64,000 bases of DNA from Dipetalonema caudispina (GCA_013365325.1 JABVXV010000153.1:79088-143087), one strand, 5' to 3'. Shown: positions 24,901 through 38,900, numbered from the stretch's first letter. A program made the numbers and translations. Notes: a model not told the origin generated them from the sequence alone.

Positions 24901-27900
24901 ATATAACTAATAGAATGGTCATCACAAGATAAAAGGCACTAAGTGATCTGATAGTACTGAATACTGACAGAATAGATAACTCACCAAAAAAAAGAAAAAA
25001 AAAGAAGAAAAAAAAAAAATTAAAAATTCTCTATATTACTGACGACCTATGAGAACTTTCGTCGATTTCAACTAATGCAGACTTCTGCATCGGGCGCCAG
25101 TCCACGCTATGAGTTTCCATTCTTAAACGATCCAATCGTTTGATCACTTCCGGATATCTCAAAACAACGTAACTGACAAGAATAATAACACGAATAGTGA
25201 ACAAATGAATAGTCAAAAGGAATTTCGAAATTTTTGGGGAATATGAAGCTAACCTTCATAAAATTTTCTTATTTGTACAAAAGAAATTTCTTACTTAATC
25301 AGGAAAAATGAATAGAAAGCAAAACAAACTGCTGACGAATGATGCGGTATCGATCTCGAACATTTTTAGAATCTCTATGCTTTCCAGGAGGTCTGCTGAA
25401 AGAATCCTCAAGCGCAGCTGAATCCGTGGATTGTTCTGCTGATGTTGACATAGCAGTCCTATGCTCTTTATCATTCTGAAAATAAAATAATTTGCGAAGA
25501 GAAAATAGCTACAAATTACTACTCAACACTATGTCAGAAGGTACGAGATGTCCGAATTCTCATTCTAACCTATTTTTCATCAAGATCATTCGAATGTTGT
25601 GCATGTCTATCGGTAGAAACCCACGGCGATATTAATAAACTTAGCTGTTCGGTTTATCATGTAATTGCTCATCAAATTGAAGCTAACTCAAAGAAATAAT
25701 GAAGCGCCGGTCCTTAATGATTGTAATTACCACAAATTTAATGCTAAGAAAGATATGCTCTTGCTCTGAAATTTAGAAATATACAAGAGGCATGCCTTCT
25801 TTAAAATCTGTCTCAAATCACTTTGTTCTTGTGTTCCTCGAATGTCATCAACTGGAAGTGAATTGGCGGCTTCATCAACCACTTCGCTTAATTGATCAGA
25901 GACACTGTTCATAACCTAAAATAAAAACTATTCCTGGCACTTTAAGAAAATGAAGATTTGTATGATCGAGTCATTTGCGGTCTCATTTTGATAAGCCAAA
26001 AGTTTGCCATACCGATTCTTGTTCCTTGATTGATACCATAGCAGCGCTTGGCTGTTGAAAATTCGTTACAAATACGGTGTTAGAAGCAGCCTGTGTCTCC
26101 TCGATAACAGTAGCATTTTGTGTTTCACCAGTTTCTTCAACTAATAATAATGGAGTACTACGGGCACTATTTGTAACGGGTGGAGGTATTTGCGGATTAG
26201 GTATAACTGGCTGTAATGTTGGAACGACACGATTCACTGAGAATCCTGAAATTACCACAACTTCAAGACAGAAGATGGAAATTACTCAAGAAAAGTTTGT
26301 GAGATAATGGCGCATCTAGAGTGCAAATCAGCTTATAGCACTAACTCTTCACCTTCTATATTTGCCGGCTAGACTATCGTCGACTGTTGAAGATCTCATA
26401 AATAAAAGTATGATAACGATAAATGAAAGCGACCGAAATAAAGAAATTACCAGAAGAGTCATGATTAGAAATAGGACCGACACGGGCGATGTTTGCAGCA
26501 GAAGGAACAGCTGATGGGAATGTTTGGTTACAGGAAAAAATACTAGCACAAAACGATGTCTCTGTCGCGGTAGCGATGGATGTTGCTATCATAGGTGTGA
26601 CCTGAGCTACTGCTACTACCGGTACACCGTTTTCAATCTAAAAATGATTCAGCCAGTGTAATCCATTCTGGCAGATTTCATTCCTGTAATAGCTTTCTGA
26701 ATGATTTTCAATGTTCCTATGAAAGTAGAAAATATTTACTGTTTACCTCACTTACTACTTGTTCCTTTTCTTCTGGCAATGTGCTTGTTGCCACATTATC
26801 TGAAAGATTTATCTCTTCATCAAAGTGATTGCATTTCATAATGAATTTGAATTTTATGTAATAATTTATCGAAAAACGACAAAAATCTTTTTGGAAATCT
26901 AATTCACCTATAACTAATTAAAGAATTGAAAGAAAGCAAGTACAGGCCATCAAATTTACTAAACGAAAAACATTTTTTTTTTTAGTACTAACACTGACTA
27001 TATCTAAAGTGAAAAACAAACTGCAAGCTTCTAGAAAATAATAAATCAGGATGCTATCGTTATTGCTTTGGATTTACGCGGTACTACTATCCCGTGCAAT
27101 TTAAAGAATTAGGATAAAGCATCCTCTTGACATATTTGACATTTAACATCATTTCTCAGCAACAGTTAATTTTCTAGAGATATGATAGGTCAAATTCATA
27201 CCTTCCGTATCATCACTAGAAACCAGTTCTATTTTTACATGATGACCGTTATATTTTTCATCAATTACTTCCTTATCCTGCAAAAGAATTTTTCAAATAA
27301 TAGTCGGAGTTTTTCGTCTAACCGTATATCTTGATTTCAAACAATTATTAGTAATGTTATTAAACCAAAAGTCTGAAGCAATAACATACCTCTGCATTAT
27401 GGTCAGAAATGTTATGTTCAGAATCCAAAATCGATTGATGAATACCAAACGAATATGGCACTTGCTCATTTTTCTGTTCACGAATCTCAAGCGAAGCCGT
27501 TTTTTCCTAGATTTCAGACAATATTTCAAAGAGAAATCACATAGTCTAAATATATCATTCGTAATATTTTTGAAGTAATTCTGCAATCACTATTCCACAA
27601 TAACACCTAGCAGCCCGTCAGAGTGGAATGTAAATTATGTTTGATCAATCTCTTCTCCTAATCAAAACTACCAACTTCAGGAATTCGTTCTGGTTGTTGT
27701 TGCGCGGAAAATGTGCTGGGACTGTTAGACGTTATCGATGTTTGCCAACTTTTCACATAATCATTGTCACCGGAAGATGCCCGAAAACCTTCAAATGCTG
27801 CCGCGCTATACGGATCCGTTCCAGTTTGCTAAAAGAACATAATCGTAAATAACACTCTTATATATCTTTTGTTTTTCAATCATCACTCTGTAGCATATCT

Positions 27901-28358
27901 AATTTGGAATCGCAATACAAATCCTCACACATTCGTATTACATTACTTAACAATGGATTGACATAAATTTGTCGCTATGAACATAATAACCTATCACATT
28001 TGGAAATTATAATGAATCCATTGAAAGCAATGATTACTAGTACTCCAAAAATCATGTCACGACGCTTAATTTCTCCAACAATGGATAACAAATACAGGAA
28101 ATTTTTTAGTAAATAACACGACAGCAGGAAGAAAAACAGTCTCTATATGAAATCTCATGAAAATGATTAGCTTTCGAAAAAATTTAAACTAACATTCTGC
28201 TGATGCCACCAGTAGGGATGCTGTTGTTGATAATGTTGTGATTTTTCACTGCTATTATCATTAACCAATCCAATACAACTCCATTCATCACCATCTTTTG
28301 CATCGTTCTTTCCTTGTTGCTGTGTATTCGTTTGCAACTGCCAATAAAATTGCGACAT
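15970..28358 (-). CDS. sec-16: Sec16, ER exit site scaffold protein
   Basis: Minus-strand exons: 28358-28194, 27828-27676, 27506-27390, 27277-27202, 26799-26756, 26637-26451, 26245-26013, 25915-25731, 25395-25330, 25172-25040, 24730-24640, 24550-24451, 24367-24203, 24074-23910, 23407-23278, 23073-22984, 22850-22617, 22542-22427, 21771-21698, 21497-21327, 21042-20873, 20771-20595, 20324-20139, 19944-19736, 19647-19558, 19349-19092, 18859-18688, 18557-18499, 18395-18286, 18015-17951, 17695-17402, 17319-17187, 17101-17049, 16676-16520, 16284-16165, 16049-15970; about 1675 aa. The helical central domain is recognisable (RLLLGGHIKEALESAVKDGL, then HAAADFCFLAVSLL and FRYCVEIAKEIW), as is the C-terminal WDPKLNRYV...SRYFNP region. 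Sec16 organises COPII assembly at the ER. The N-terminal third is low-complexity. Boundaries at 25731/25395, 25040/24730 and 24074 are uncertain because other in-phase sites exist. An in-frame ATG at 28421 is an alternative start. Confidence 0.87.
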
Positions 28359-28382
28359 CCGCAAGGTTACGCATGAACTAGC

Positions 28383-28390
28383 CTGAAACT
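28383..28390 (-). promoter_or_regulatory. Likely trans-splice acceptor of sec-16
   Basis: AGTTTCAG on the minus strand is followed by a 24-base leader and the ATG at 28358. The leader contains an out-of-frame upstream ATG. The coding frame is also open upstream to 28421, so an unspliced leader with the earlier start is possible. Confidence 0.5.
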
Positions 28391-29470
28391 TATCATTAGA
28401 ATATAGCTCAACAGAGATCATATTTATTGTATGAGAATGTTACAGCACTAGAACTAACGATTTCATAGTTATAAATATATCCAATATTTATAGTGATTAT
28501 TTTTTAAAATGATATATGAATTAGGAAAATATTTTACTTGTAAAAATAATTAAAATATTGTTCTGAGATGATTAGTGATCATTAACAAACTAATGGAATG
28601 ATTGAAGAATTCCAAACACAATGATGATTATTTCCAGTTGAAAGATGAAATTTCAATTAAAAGTACAAAAGGAAATATACCAAAGAATGGTGAAAATATC
28701 TTCTCATTTATACCATAACAGAAAAAAAAAGGAAGAAAAAAATAGATGAAAGGAATAATATATCCAAATGATCTCTCTATAAGATCAATAAGTTGAAATA
28801 AAATAATTTCAATGAACAATAAATATTTTTTCAAACATATAACATAAATGTTGTAAAAGTAACATAAATATGAAAACAATCATTAATAATATAAACATTT
28901 ATCATAAAATATTAACATTCATAATATATTTTACTAAATTAAAAATCTTTAAATATTTCTAACATATTTATAAAAATTAAAATAATCATAATACTTTTCT
29001 CTAAAATAAATAATTTTCATTTAAAAAAAAAAATTGTAACATAATTTTTTTTTTTTTTTTTGCAACATTAATGTAAATATCTTCACACGTACGCTATATT
29101 TTTCACGTCTAAAAATGAAAAATGTAAAATTTTTATAGAGAAAAATAAGAAATACTACAAATTGACACATCATCAAAACATAACGATAATAACTGATTGG
29201 GACCATTTCTACGTCCCATTTCTCTCACCAATTGTATCAGTATTTCACGGTTAGCTTACTTAAATGCTATGATAATTAGCTATTGGTTTATTTGATGTTG
29301 ACCCATTGACCCGATAATAATTCGCGGGAGAATATTGAGTTATTTTTATGATATTAATTAATATTGATATTAGTTTTAGGTGTAGTTTATTTATTTATTC
29401 TTTTTCTTTCTTTTATGATTTTGTAATTTTTTTTTTTTTTTTGAATAATTATTATCAATGATATTTTATT
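28391..29470. other. Divergent intergenic region between sec-16 and C1D
   Basis: About 1.1 kb of very AT-rich DNA between two genes transcribed away from each other, so it should hold both promoters. It has long A and T runs (29031-29060 and 29428-29442). No coding exon is visible. Confidence 0.55.
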
Positions 29471-29477
29471 GTTTTAG
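29471..29477 (+). promoter_or_regulatory. Likely trans-splice acceptor of the C1D gene
   Basis: GTTTTAG is followed by a 6-base leader and ATGATG at 29484. Confidence 0.55.
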
Positions 29478-29483
29478 GATTAA

Positions 29484-31292
29484 ATGATGAGTGATTCGAT
29501 ACCATCAGAAGTTGTTGAACAATTACGAAGATTTAATGAAGCATTAACAATTCTTGAAGATACTTATCAGAAACATTTTTCCAATTCTTTAGAGGAAAAT
29601 TCACAGGTTTCTTATTTTTCATCATTGTTGTACACATCGAAATGAATGAATGCTACGATCGATTAATTATCTATTAATAAAATTGTTTACCTATTCAATG
29701 GTTATAATCTAACTTGATTTATTGTTTGTTTCATTTCTTCTCTCATTAATCTTCGTGTCTTTTTTTTCTTTTGAGCGAAATTAACATTAAGCAATGGATA
29801 GATTGTGATATGTTGAATTTACATATCTGGAGATTGTACTAGAAATATAGCTATACATGAATTTGTTTTAGGTAATAGGTGAACTATCTTAACTGTCATA
29901 AAATTCTCTTTAAATTAGCTATTAGTGGCTGGCTTTTATGAACATCCAAAGATCGTATCTTCTCTGTTAGCTTCCATGTGACTTCATGACCTACTGGAAG
30001 CTACCCACAGTATGTCCCGGTTTTTCCTGCTTTTCCTCTCTTCCTTTCTTCTTCCCAGCCTTCATGCTTTGTCATATCCTTTTTTCATTCTCACAGCATC
30101 TCGGTCGAATTTCTTATCAATCAACAAATATGATTCTAAACATTTTGACACTTTCAGAGATTTTTTGTTCTTCTGGGTCTTTTTACGTTGAATTTTTACA
30201 TTTTTACATTGAATATATTTCAGAGGCCACCGCTAGAAAAATTAGAAATTGATTTAATGTCCGTGTTTGTGATTAATTCGCTATACTGGATGCTACTCTG
30301 TACACATGGACAGAAACCAAAGGATAACGAGCTCCTGCGAAATGAAATTGTTAGCTGACTTACTGTTGATTTTTTGTCAATTTTCTGTTAAAATATTTAG
30401 ATGGCTTCATCCTGATTGCTAATCTGCAATCTTGGAGATTGCTTTTAAGCTTTCCTTCCTACCTTTCTTCATCCTCTTCAGAGCGCTCGTGATTTTCAGC
30501 TGTTATATTTGTTAGATTATATAATGATTCAAGGATGAATTAAGATAAATTTAGAACCGAACAAAAGAATACATGGGACGGTTGAAACAACTAGAAGAGC
30601 GAAAAACAGCACCTTGTTTGAATCAACGGGCAGCGAGAAGCTTTGTGCGAAATGCTTTGTGGGAACCGAAAGAACAACAGCGGTCAGGCACATCCATTGT
30701 AAGCTTGCTTATTATATTCTCGAGTATTAGTGAGATTGCTTGGTTTGATGGATATGAATGTATCACTATATATATATATTTTTTTTTTTTCATGCTTAAC
30801 TAATCCAAAATAAAATCTGGCTATACTGAAGATAGCGAGGAAAATCGCGAGTCTCTTTTGAATTTCTTCCCTGCAACGTGATTACGATGGAAGTTTTTTT
30901 TTTGAAAGAATAATGAAACGATGATAAAGCAGTATCTATTCACTATGTGATGTATGAATTCAACAAACTTCAAAAATTCTTAAAATTTAGTGTTGAAGGG
31001 GTGTCGCGAGCGGCTATCGTAGTGTTTTCATTATTGAACATTAATGACTGGGTTTTAATGTCAGCATTTTTATGAGGAAGACGCGAGTAAGAAAGAGGAG
31101 CGATTTGAAATGGAAAGTAGTGACGATGATTCGATTTCGCTGGAAGAGGCTGAAATCAGCGAAGATCAGATGGAAGAAGAAGATGAGGCCCTTGTAAATT
31201 CACCTGCAGTGAAAAATGCTACGAAACGATCATCTCAGGAAGCAAATATTATGATGGCAGGAGGTACTCTTCCAAAGAAGAAACGGTTGTAA
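29484..31292 (+). CDS. C1D: C1D-family nuclear RNA exosome cofactor (Sas10/C1D)
   Basis: Exons 29484-29606, 30224-30349, 30555-30698 and 31065-31292 are all phase 0 and encode 206 aa. Exon 2 reads PPLEKLEIDLMSVFVINSLY, the conserved helix of the family (human PLEQAKVDLVSAYTLNSM, from memory). Exon 3 carries RAARSFVRNALWEPK, which matches the C1D signature (human GAASRFVKNALWEPK). C1D binds nucleic acid and helps the nuclear exosome with rRNA and snoRNA processing through Rrp6. The protein is longer than human C1D (141 aa) because of an extra last exon with a strongly acidic stretch rich in Asp, Glu and Ser and a terminal PKKKRL that resembles a nuclear localisation signal. The middle exon would be missed by ORF length alone; it was placed by family motif and phase. 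Confidence 0.88.
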
Positions 31293-31427
31293 TTGTTGAT
31301 CTCATAGCTGTCGTATTGCTGTATCGCTGTATTTCGCGCTTTCTTTATTTTTTTACTCAAAAGAATTTCTCTTTTAAGGTTCGCCAAAAGTTGTTGACGT
31401 AGAGATAAAGGTTTGGTAGTGGATAGA

Positions 31428-31433
31428 AATAAA
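31428..31433 (+). terminator. Candidate poly(A) signal of the C1D gene
   Basis: AATAAA lies about 136 bases after the stop. A second copy is at 31628-31633. Confidence 0.4.
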
Positions 31434-32740
31434 TTTCGCTCTGTTTGATTTCTTGATTGCTTACTTAATGAATTGGATTTGTTCTCGTTGTAAAATATCA
31501 GTGTTTAAACGGTTCATTTTTATACAGGGTTACCATTATAATATAGACGTATTATTTCAAAAAGAACAATTTTCATTGCTTTAGGCAATCATTATGCACT
31601 TCGTATTCTTTTATAATTTCTTCTGAAAATAAATGTTTGAAAATAAGGTTATTTATGGGAACTCTGCGCAGCAAACCTTTTTAGCAGTCATAGTTACTTA
31701 CAGGAAAATATTATTGATTTATGAATTTTCGCTCAGAAGGAAATTTCCGTTGGGAAAAAGATTGGGAAGTATAATGTGTGGTTAATTATATTTTCGAAGT
31801 AAGTATTGGAAATGGAATAATGAGTTTCATATAGCGCGTAGAGAAATTTATGGATTTTTTTTTTCTTTTTGTGGTAATGGTTGAAATCCGTTGAAGTTCA
31901 CTGGACATATCTATGAGTTAATATCCATGAAAATACAACTAGTAATTAACCTTGATTCAGTAACACTTTCAACAATAAAAAGCATATACACAAAAAAAAA
32001 AAAAAAAATCAAAGAATGATCACTCGAGAAAAAAAAAAAGAAGAATCAGAAAGCAACTGTTTGCTAGTAATAATAATTGTTTAACATATAGCCAAATTTG
32101 TTTCCACGCTATAGTGCATAATTATATAATCGGAACGAATGACAAAAGTATTTTCATGTAAAAATTAATCTAACCTTTACCGTTATCTTAAACATTATTT
32201 TTGAACTATATGAAAATATAATAGGTTGAAGATAATTACTTTTGTCATTCTTCAATAAAGTTAATTATTTCTAAACAATATACATTTACATAAAAATTGA
32301 ATTTCTGTTATGCTTTTCAAAAGAAATATTGCAATTACGGGATATAATTAGCAGCAATAATGTTGATAGAACGAATATATTATTGACTGGATGAAATGAA
32401 TTTCATTTTGCATACAAATGCTATTTTTACATTATAAACAAGCCTGGAAGACACTTAATCCCGGTTTCATTTATCTATTTACAAGAAAGAGTTCGACATT
32501 CTTACTGCTATAAAAATTTTAAAATGGTAATGTTTCTTGGTTGAAATTATTCTATACAAAAGAAAAAAAAAAAAAAAGCAGTTTTAAGTTTGTCAATAAA
32601 TGAATATGCAAGAGTAATAAATATTTTCAATAAAAATTATATTAGCTTTATAGGAAGATAATTTATATCGCATAAATGGTGCTATTTATATTATGAATAT
32701 AAAAAGAAAAAGTAAGGAAATAAAAGGAAGAGTAATCTTT

Positions 32741-32784
32741 TATTACTGTAAGATATTCATTATATTACTGTAAGATATTCATTA
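32741..32784. repeat. 22-bp direct tandem duplication
   Basis: TATTACTGTAAGATATTCAT recurs exactly with a period of 22 bases. It sits in the presumed unc-10 3' UTR. Confidence 0.8.
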
Positions 32785-32933
32785 TTGTATAATGAGATGT
32801 ATAATTTCCAATTGAATTTTTCTTATTTTAATGCGAAGTAAACTAAATCATTCTCACTTATGATGAATGAAACCAGAAAAAAAAAAAAAAAAAAAAAGAA
32901 AAGAAAGAAAGAAGGCTTAACAGTAAGATTAAA

Positions 32934-35900
32934 TCATTGCTTTATTTCAAGCAAACTTGTATCACTATCTTTTCGAACTGGTCCAGTACCAGCTAAGCTT
33001 GAACTATGATACAGCTTATACCAACCAATCATTGGTTCAGAACCCAACTCTAAATCATCCAATCGAATTTGTGCAATGCCCATGAATGATTTTCGTTCCA
33101 TTCGACCGTAATCAGCCATTACTGTGATCTAAATATCAATTGATGCTATTATATTTTCATTTATTGGCTTTATATTTGTTTAAATGTTAATGTTTAGATT
33201 TGATAAGTAAAGTTTCTAATTATTTAAAATTGATCGATTGATAATTGATAATGTTATTTAGAAAAAGTGAAAGCGAATATGTTGAAATGTTGAAATAATT
33301 GACAACTCTCTTAACCTTTTATTAATTTCAATTAAAATTAAATTAGACAACCTGAAGCATTTTCTTTCGTGGCATCTCAGAGAATACGATATGTTGCTGA
33401 AATACTGGTGCAGTGGTCCTTCTTACGGCACGTGTTTTCGCTTTCGCTATACATTGTTTCCCTTCCAACAGATATACTTTCACATATGGGGCTGAAATTG
33501 GATGAAAAGCCTAAGGCATATTTTTTTTAACTTATCAGTAGCTTACTAATCAAATATTCAACATTTAGGGATGTCATCTTTTGTGACATCTTAAAATTCG
33601 TGAAATTTCAATTGCATTTTGTCATGTAAAAATAAAAAGGTATATAAATTGTTTTATAGTGTGATAAAAATAACCATTCATACCTGGATTAACTTTTACA
33701 CCTGGTTTAACCACAAGATTTTTAGCACGAATAATCTCGACATCAATGCCTGTTCTACCTGTTGCTATACCAATTTGTATCTCACCAAGCACCGGACTTG
33801 CTAAAACTTGTCGGCCTACAACCTATAAAAAATAATTATTACTTTGTCTAATTAATTATTTTATTGTGATAAGTGATAAGAATATTAAGTCATCACTTCC
33901 TGTACTGATGATATAAAGTAGTTGAAATTAAGAGAATTGATTCACCTGGCCAGGTCCCAAACTGTCAACAAAACTGCCCAATGGACCATCAGTTAAAACA
34001 GGTCCCCAACTGAAATTTAAATAAAATTCATACATATAATATTCATGCGCATATATATTCTTCGTTTATATCGCAGAATGAGTGACTAACTATTCGTAAT
34101 AATGTAAAATAATGTACCTTTGACCTATTCGATAGTAATTTGGTCATCTGATTTTCGACTTAATTCATCATATCACAATTCAAATTTGCCTTTAAACGAG
34201 CAAATAAAGTAAGCATCAATGTAAATGAACTAACTTATCGCTATGTGATGAATCTGTTGATTCCTTTGAAGTTTGCTTCATGAACGGAGCTTGAAGATAA
34301 TCACCTGGTACTGTTAAACCTTCCGGTACACCTACTTCTTCCGATCGTTGAAATCCCGTCCTTTTGCCTTCTCCAAAAATAACGAAAGCGATAAGGAAAA
34401 TAATTATAAATATTTTTTAGAGAAATTTGTCCATTTCATATTGAATTTCAAAAACTGACAACTTATTCAAGTTGATTATTGATTAGTGTATAAATTTTAG
34501 AAAAAAAAGTACATTAAAAATATGATAACACATGATTTCTTTCAAAGATGAATGGACATAATAAGGGTAATACTGATTCAGGACAGGATCCTTCTCAATC
34601 CATAATATCGATTAGGTCTCTCAGAAGGTCCTATTAGTTTATTAAAATTTCTAGCAACTTACCAAGTGGGGCATTTCTACCCGGAATAAGCCTTGTCATC
34701 AAACTTTTCTTGCGATCTTTGATAGATGTCGTAACATTTCCTTTAGTCATCACAGAATCACTTATAGCTCCTTCTTCAATGTATTCTTCCACATTATCAT
34801 CTAATTGTTGATTCATACTTATCTGCTCACTTTCACCATTTGTTATACGTCGCGTTGGTTGCCTTCATAAAAGAAAGAAAAAAAAAAATTATTTTGAATT
34901 CAGAACCATTTAAACTATCCATCGTACAAACATAATCAACATTAATACTTAATCTAACATGCAGATAAGTAAGTTATTTAAGATCGCACGTAATAGATTT
35001 CAAGTTCAAAAATGATTCTTTCACATAGCGTTGTTCTCGAAAAACATCGATCATGAACAAGTTACGTTTATATACTTTTATATAAATTATGATGTATCAT
35101 ACCTTGTAGGCATACTCTGTGCTGAATGTATACTTAACGTTTCCGATCCATCACTTCCATATCCGGGTTGTTGTTCATGCATTGCTTCTAACCTTAACCG
35201 TTCATTGGGTGATCGCGGATCTCGAGCAAACCTTGTTAGTGCCTGTGCTGTAACTATGTTGTACAGAATTTATCCCAACCTGATCAACTCTATCAAACTA
35301 AAGTATCAAAAAAAAAGAAATTATTTTAAGAATGAAACCTGAATGTGGAGTTACCATTTGCTGACCATCGTCCTCATCTGCAACCCATGGTGCTGGTGGT
35401 AAATTTCGATTGTAGGTTCGCATATCTGATACTATAAATAAACCAAAATTTACTGGCAAGAAAAAAAAGAGCGTTTAAAGGAAATTAGAATTTAGAAAAT
35501 TATTCTATTAATATTAGAGTTCTTTTATGTTTTGCGACATATTTGAAATTTGAAACGAATTATTGAGTATATAATTCAGTCCAATTAATGAATTAATTAT
35601 GGAATTTCATGGTAAATGAAAAAATACATAGCCCGATGAGTGGATTTAGTTCAAATGGATGAGATACAATCTTTGCTAACATAGACTTTTAATATTATTA
35701 GGAGATGTGATATACTAAATGAACAGAAAGTTCAAATAAATTAATCTTAAATCGACTAAAATCCAAAATGCTATCATTGTCAAACAGGTTTAACGACAGA
35801 TTTTCTAGCTCTTGATAAATATCTTGATATCTTGAATAATTACAAAGTATTAAGAATAATTACTTGGACGCATTGCTGTAGCAGATCGTGGTCTTCGTTC

Positions 35901-38900
35901 TCGATGTGAATAGCGGACAGGCATGTGATTACTATAACCATGATCGGATAAGTATCCTGATGGATAGGATACTGTCCAATCCTCGTCAATTCGTGTTCCA
36001 CTTCGATCGTATGTTCGTGAACGACGCATTCCATAATTTGGATGCATTATATGTTGCTAAAAATCATAATCAATTAAAGTTTTTCAAAAATTAATTATTA
36101 AAAGCTCATACTAGCTAAAGTTTCGAATTTATTTATGTTCAAAAATTGGGCATATATCATGGAAGATACTGTATAAATTATCATTTTATTGAAATATTAA
36201 CTATCCAACTTTTTTTCTAACGATTAGAAAACAAAAAAGTAAACGAACCATATGAAAGAAAATAAATTTCCCGGGTGATGACGTAAATTTGAAAAAATTA
36301 AACAAAACTAAATTAGGATTAAATATCTAATAATTTGAGGAAAGAAAAACAAAAAGAAAAAAGAGCGAAATAATAAATATAACAATAAGTAAGCCATCTT
36401 TAGATGTTGGAGTTAAATCGAAATATTCATTGATCTTTTATAATAAGTTCAGGAATTTTCCAACATTTAAATACTATCAAATATTCTATTTGTAATTAAT
36501 TGGTTTTTCAAAAATTTCTTGAGCATGCTTTTTGTTAATGAAGTATTTCTTGATCTTCTACAAGTAAATTTTTTTTTTTCATTTTTCTGCTAGTGAATAT
36601 GATATGATTAAATTCATAAATGATTAACATAGTCCATCGTTGCAAATGAATAGTCTATTTTAAAATTTTTTCCTAAAAAACAGATTCAAAAGGAAAAATA
36701 CCGTTTTTTTTTAAGTATATAACCGATTTTTTTTTTTTGATATGCACAAAATTTAACAATGCTTATGAAATCTGATAGTATAATATGATATTCCCTATCT
36801 TTCATAAATTACTTAATGAATAATCATATCAAATGGTAGTACCTGTCGCGATCCAGGATGATATGCTTCATAAGCAGTTGTGTAATCGACAGCTGAAAAT
36901 GACAATATGATAATGAAGCTAATATAATAACTTTTTCCTTTTTTTCTAGAATATAAAAATATTCACTCAAACATAAACCTCGTTGTTGATGAATGTTCGG
37001 ATAATGTCCCAATTCACTTTGTGGACGTGTAGATGCATGATAAATATTGAGACGACGTTGTTGTAATTTCTGAAATTACTATCAATTACAAAAATTCTTA
37101 CTTACCTTTGAAATTTTCATCATTTCTGAACTATGAACTTTTAAAATGCTGTTGTTTTTAACTTGTTGTTTCAGAAAATTAAATTCTATAAAAATTTCAA
37201 GAAGAAAATGAAATAAAAGTCAAAAAAGAAAAAACCAACCGCTCTAAGTGGATTATCTTCATCCATATCTACCAGTGTATACAAAAATGGTTCATCATCT
37301 AACTGGGCAATCGTAAAATCGATCAACACTTCACCCATAAATGAATTCGTCTCGTACTGATCGTAATCCCATACTGTTACCTTAAAATACATTTCAAATA
37401 ATCGAAAAATTTTAGCTAATTATTGAAAATTAACAATTTTTCATTACTTAAAATCTAAAAATTTCTACTAATTGATAGTGATGATCACTTTTCTTTATTT
37501 CTATTCCGATAAATACATATATTCTTAATATAGCATGATTTAAAAATTGCGAAAATCTTTTGAGAACAATAAAAAACAAATTTTTTGTCAGATTATCTGC
37601 ATACAAAATATGTTTGCATGCAATTAAAAATTAGAGAATTATCTATCGCTGGTAGGAATTTTCTGTACATAAAATTGAATTATTTGGTAAAATCACCGTT
37701 GAAGATATTTTGTAGAGGAAAAGTCACAATTTAAGTAATATCGAAATCGATTATAATATCGAAATTGATTAGTGACAAAATATGATGGACTTATATAATT
37801 ATAATGAAATCCAGTTTTTTCTCCTATTTCATTTAAGATCGAAATAATATGTATAGATATGGTAAAGTGTATATAATGGAGGTTAAGTAGTGTGACCTTT
37901 TTAGGATTCATCTTTCTTATTTATGATTATTTTTTCTTCTTTGCTATTTAAATTATATGCACGAATTATAATGTAGAAAATTCCAAGAGCATAAAAATTA
38001 AAATTTATAAAGCACCAAAGTTATTCGTATTTATCGCAATGGTATATACATATATATTTGAGAATATTTCGGATATATTACTAACTCTTAAAAGCAAAAT
38101 AAAATTAAAAATTTTAAGAGCAATTAAAATCATTGCAATTATTGGTTTTCTTATTTAAAATGTGGAAAGAAGGATTAAAGTATGCATTGCAGAAGATGTA
38201 ATTTTATAAAATCAGTAAGTGGTGCCGGCAAAAAAAATGAAATTAAAAGGAAGAAAAAAGGAAAACCTCCAGAACACGTTCCATTAGCATAGGTTTGGTA
38301 AGTCCATGATAGTAAAATGGTTCGTTCCAGATCGGATTACATGTTTCTACCAGTACCGCAGACTGTCGCCGACTTTTTTCACTGCGATCCGGTAAGAGAA
38401 ATAATTTGATGTATGGATTACGAGCGGCACCATCTGGTCGTGGCGGTAAATCTATTGCATGCCTTATAGTGACCACAAGCTGCCTTTCTGCAGCACCATA
38501 ATATAAGGAAATCTGAAATATGATATAAATTTGCATTTCTATCAATTCTACAGTTGCAATAAAATGTAGAATCTAGATGTGATATGTTGATTCGACATGA
38601 TCTGTAAAGGAATCCGATTCCAAATAACATAATGATAATTTACCTCAATTCGTCCGAAGATCTGTCCTCTTCCAAACTGCCTTCCACAAAAATCATTTGC
38701 TGCAATTATTCTCGATGGGCCTAAATGGTTTTTTATATTGTTTCTTTATTTGCTTTGAAATGCAATTTCAAATAAGTCATAATATGAAAAAGGTCCATCA
38801 AAAAGTGACCGAAACTTGAATACTATTCTACTGTAAGCGCTATTCCGTCATTAATTAGATGTCTTTAAAACTTTTGGGATGAAAAAGAGGGTAAGACGGA

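Larger units (their letters stand above)
31293..32933. other. Convergent intergenic region between C1D and unc-10
   Basis: 1.6 kb of 3' flanks. It holds the C1D poly(A) candidates, a 22-base tandem duplication at 32741-32784, and TTTATT at 32739-32744, a poly(A) candidate for unc-10 on the minus strand about 190 bases after its stop. A long A run lies at 32878-32897. No gene is visible. Confidence 0.55.
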
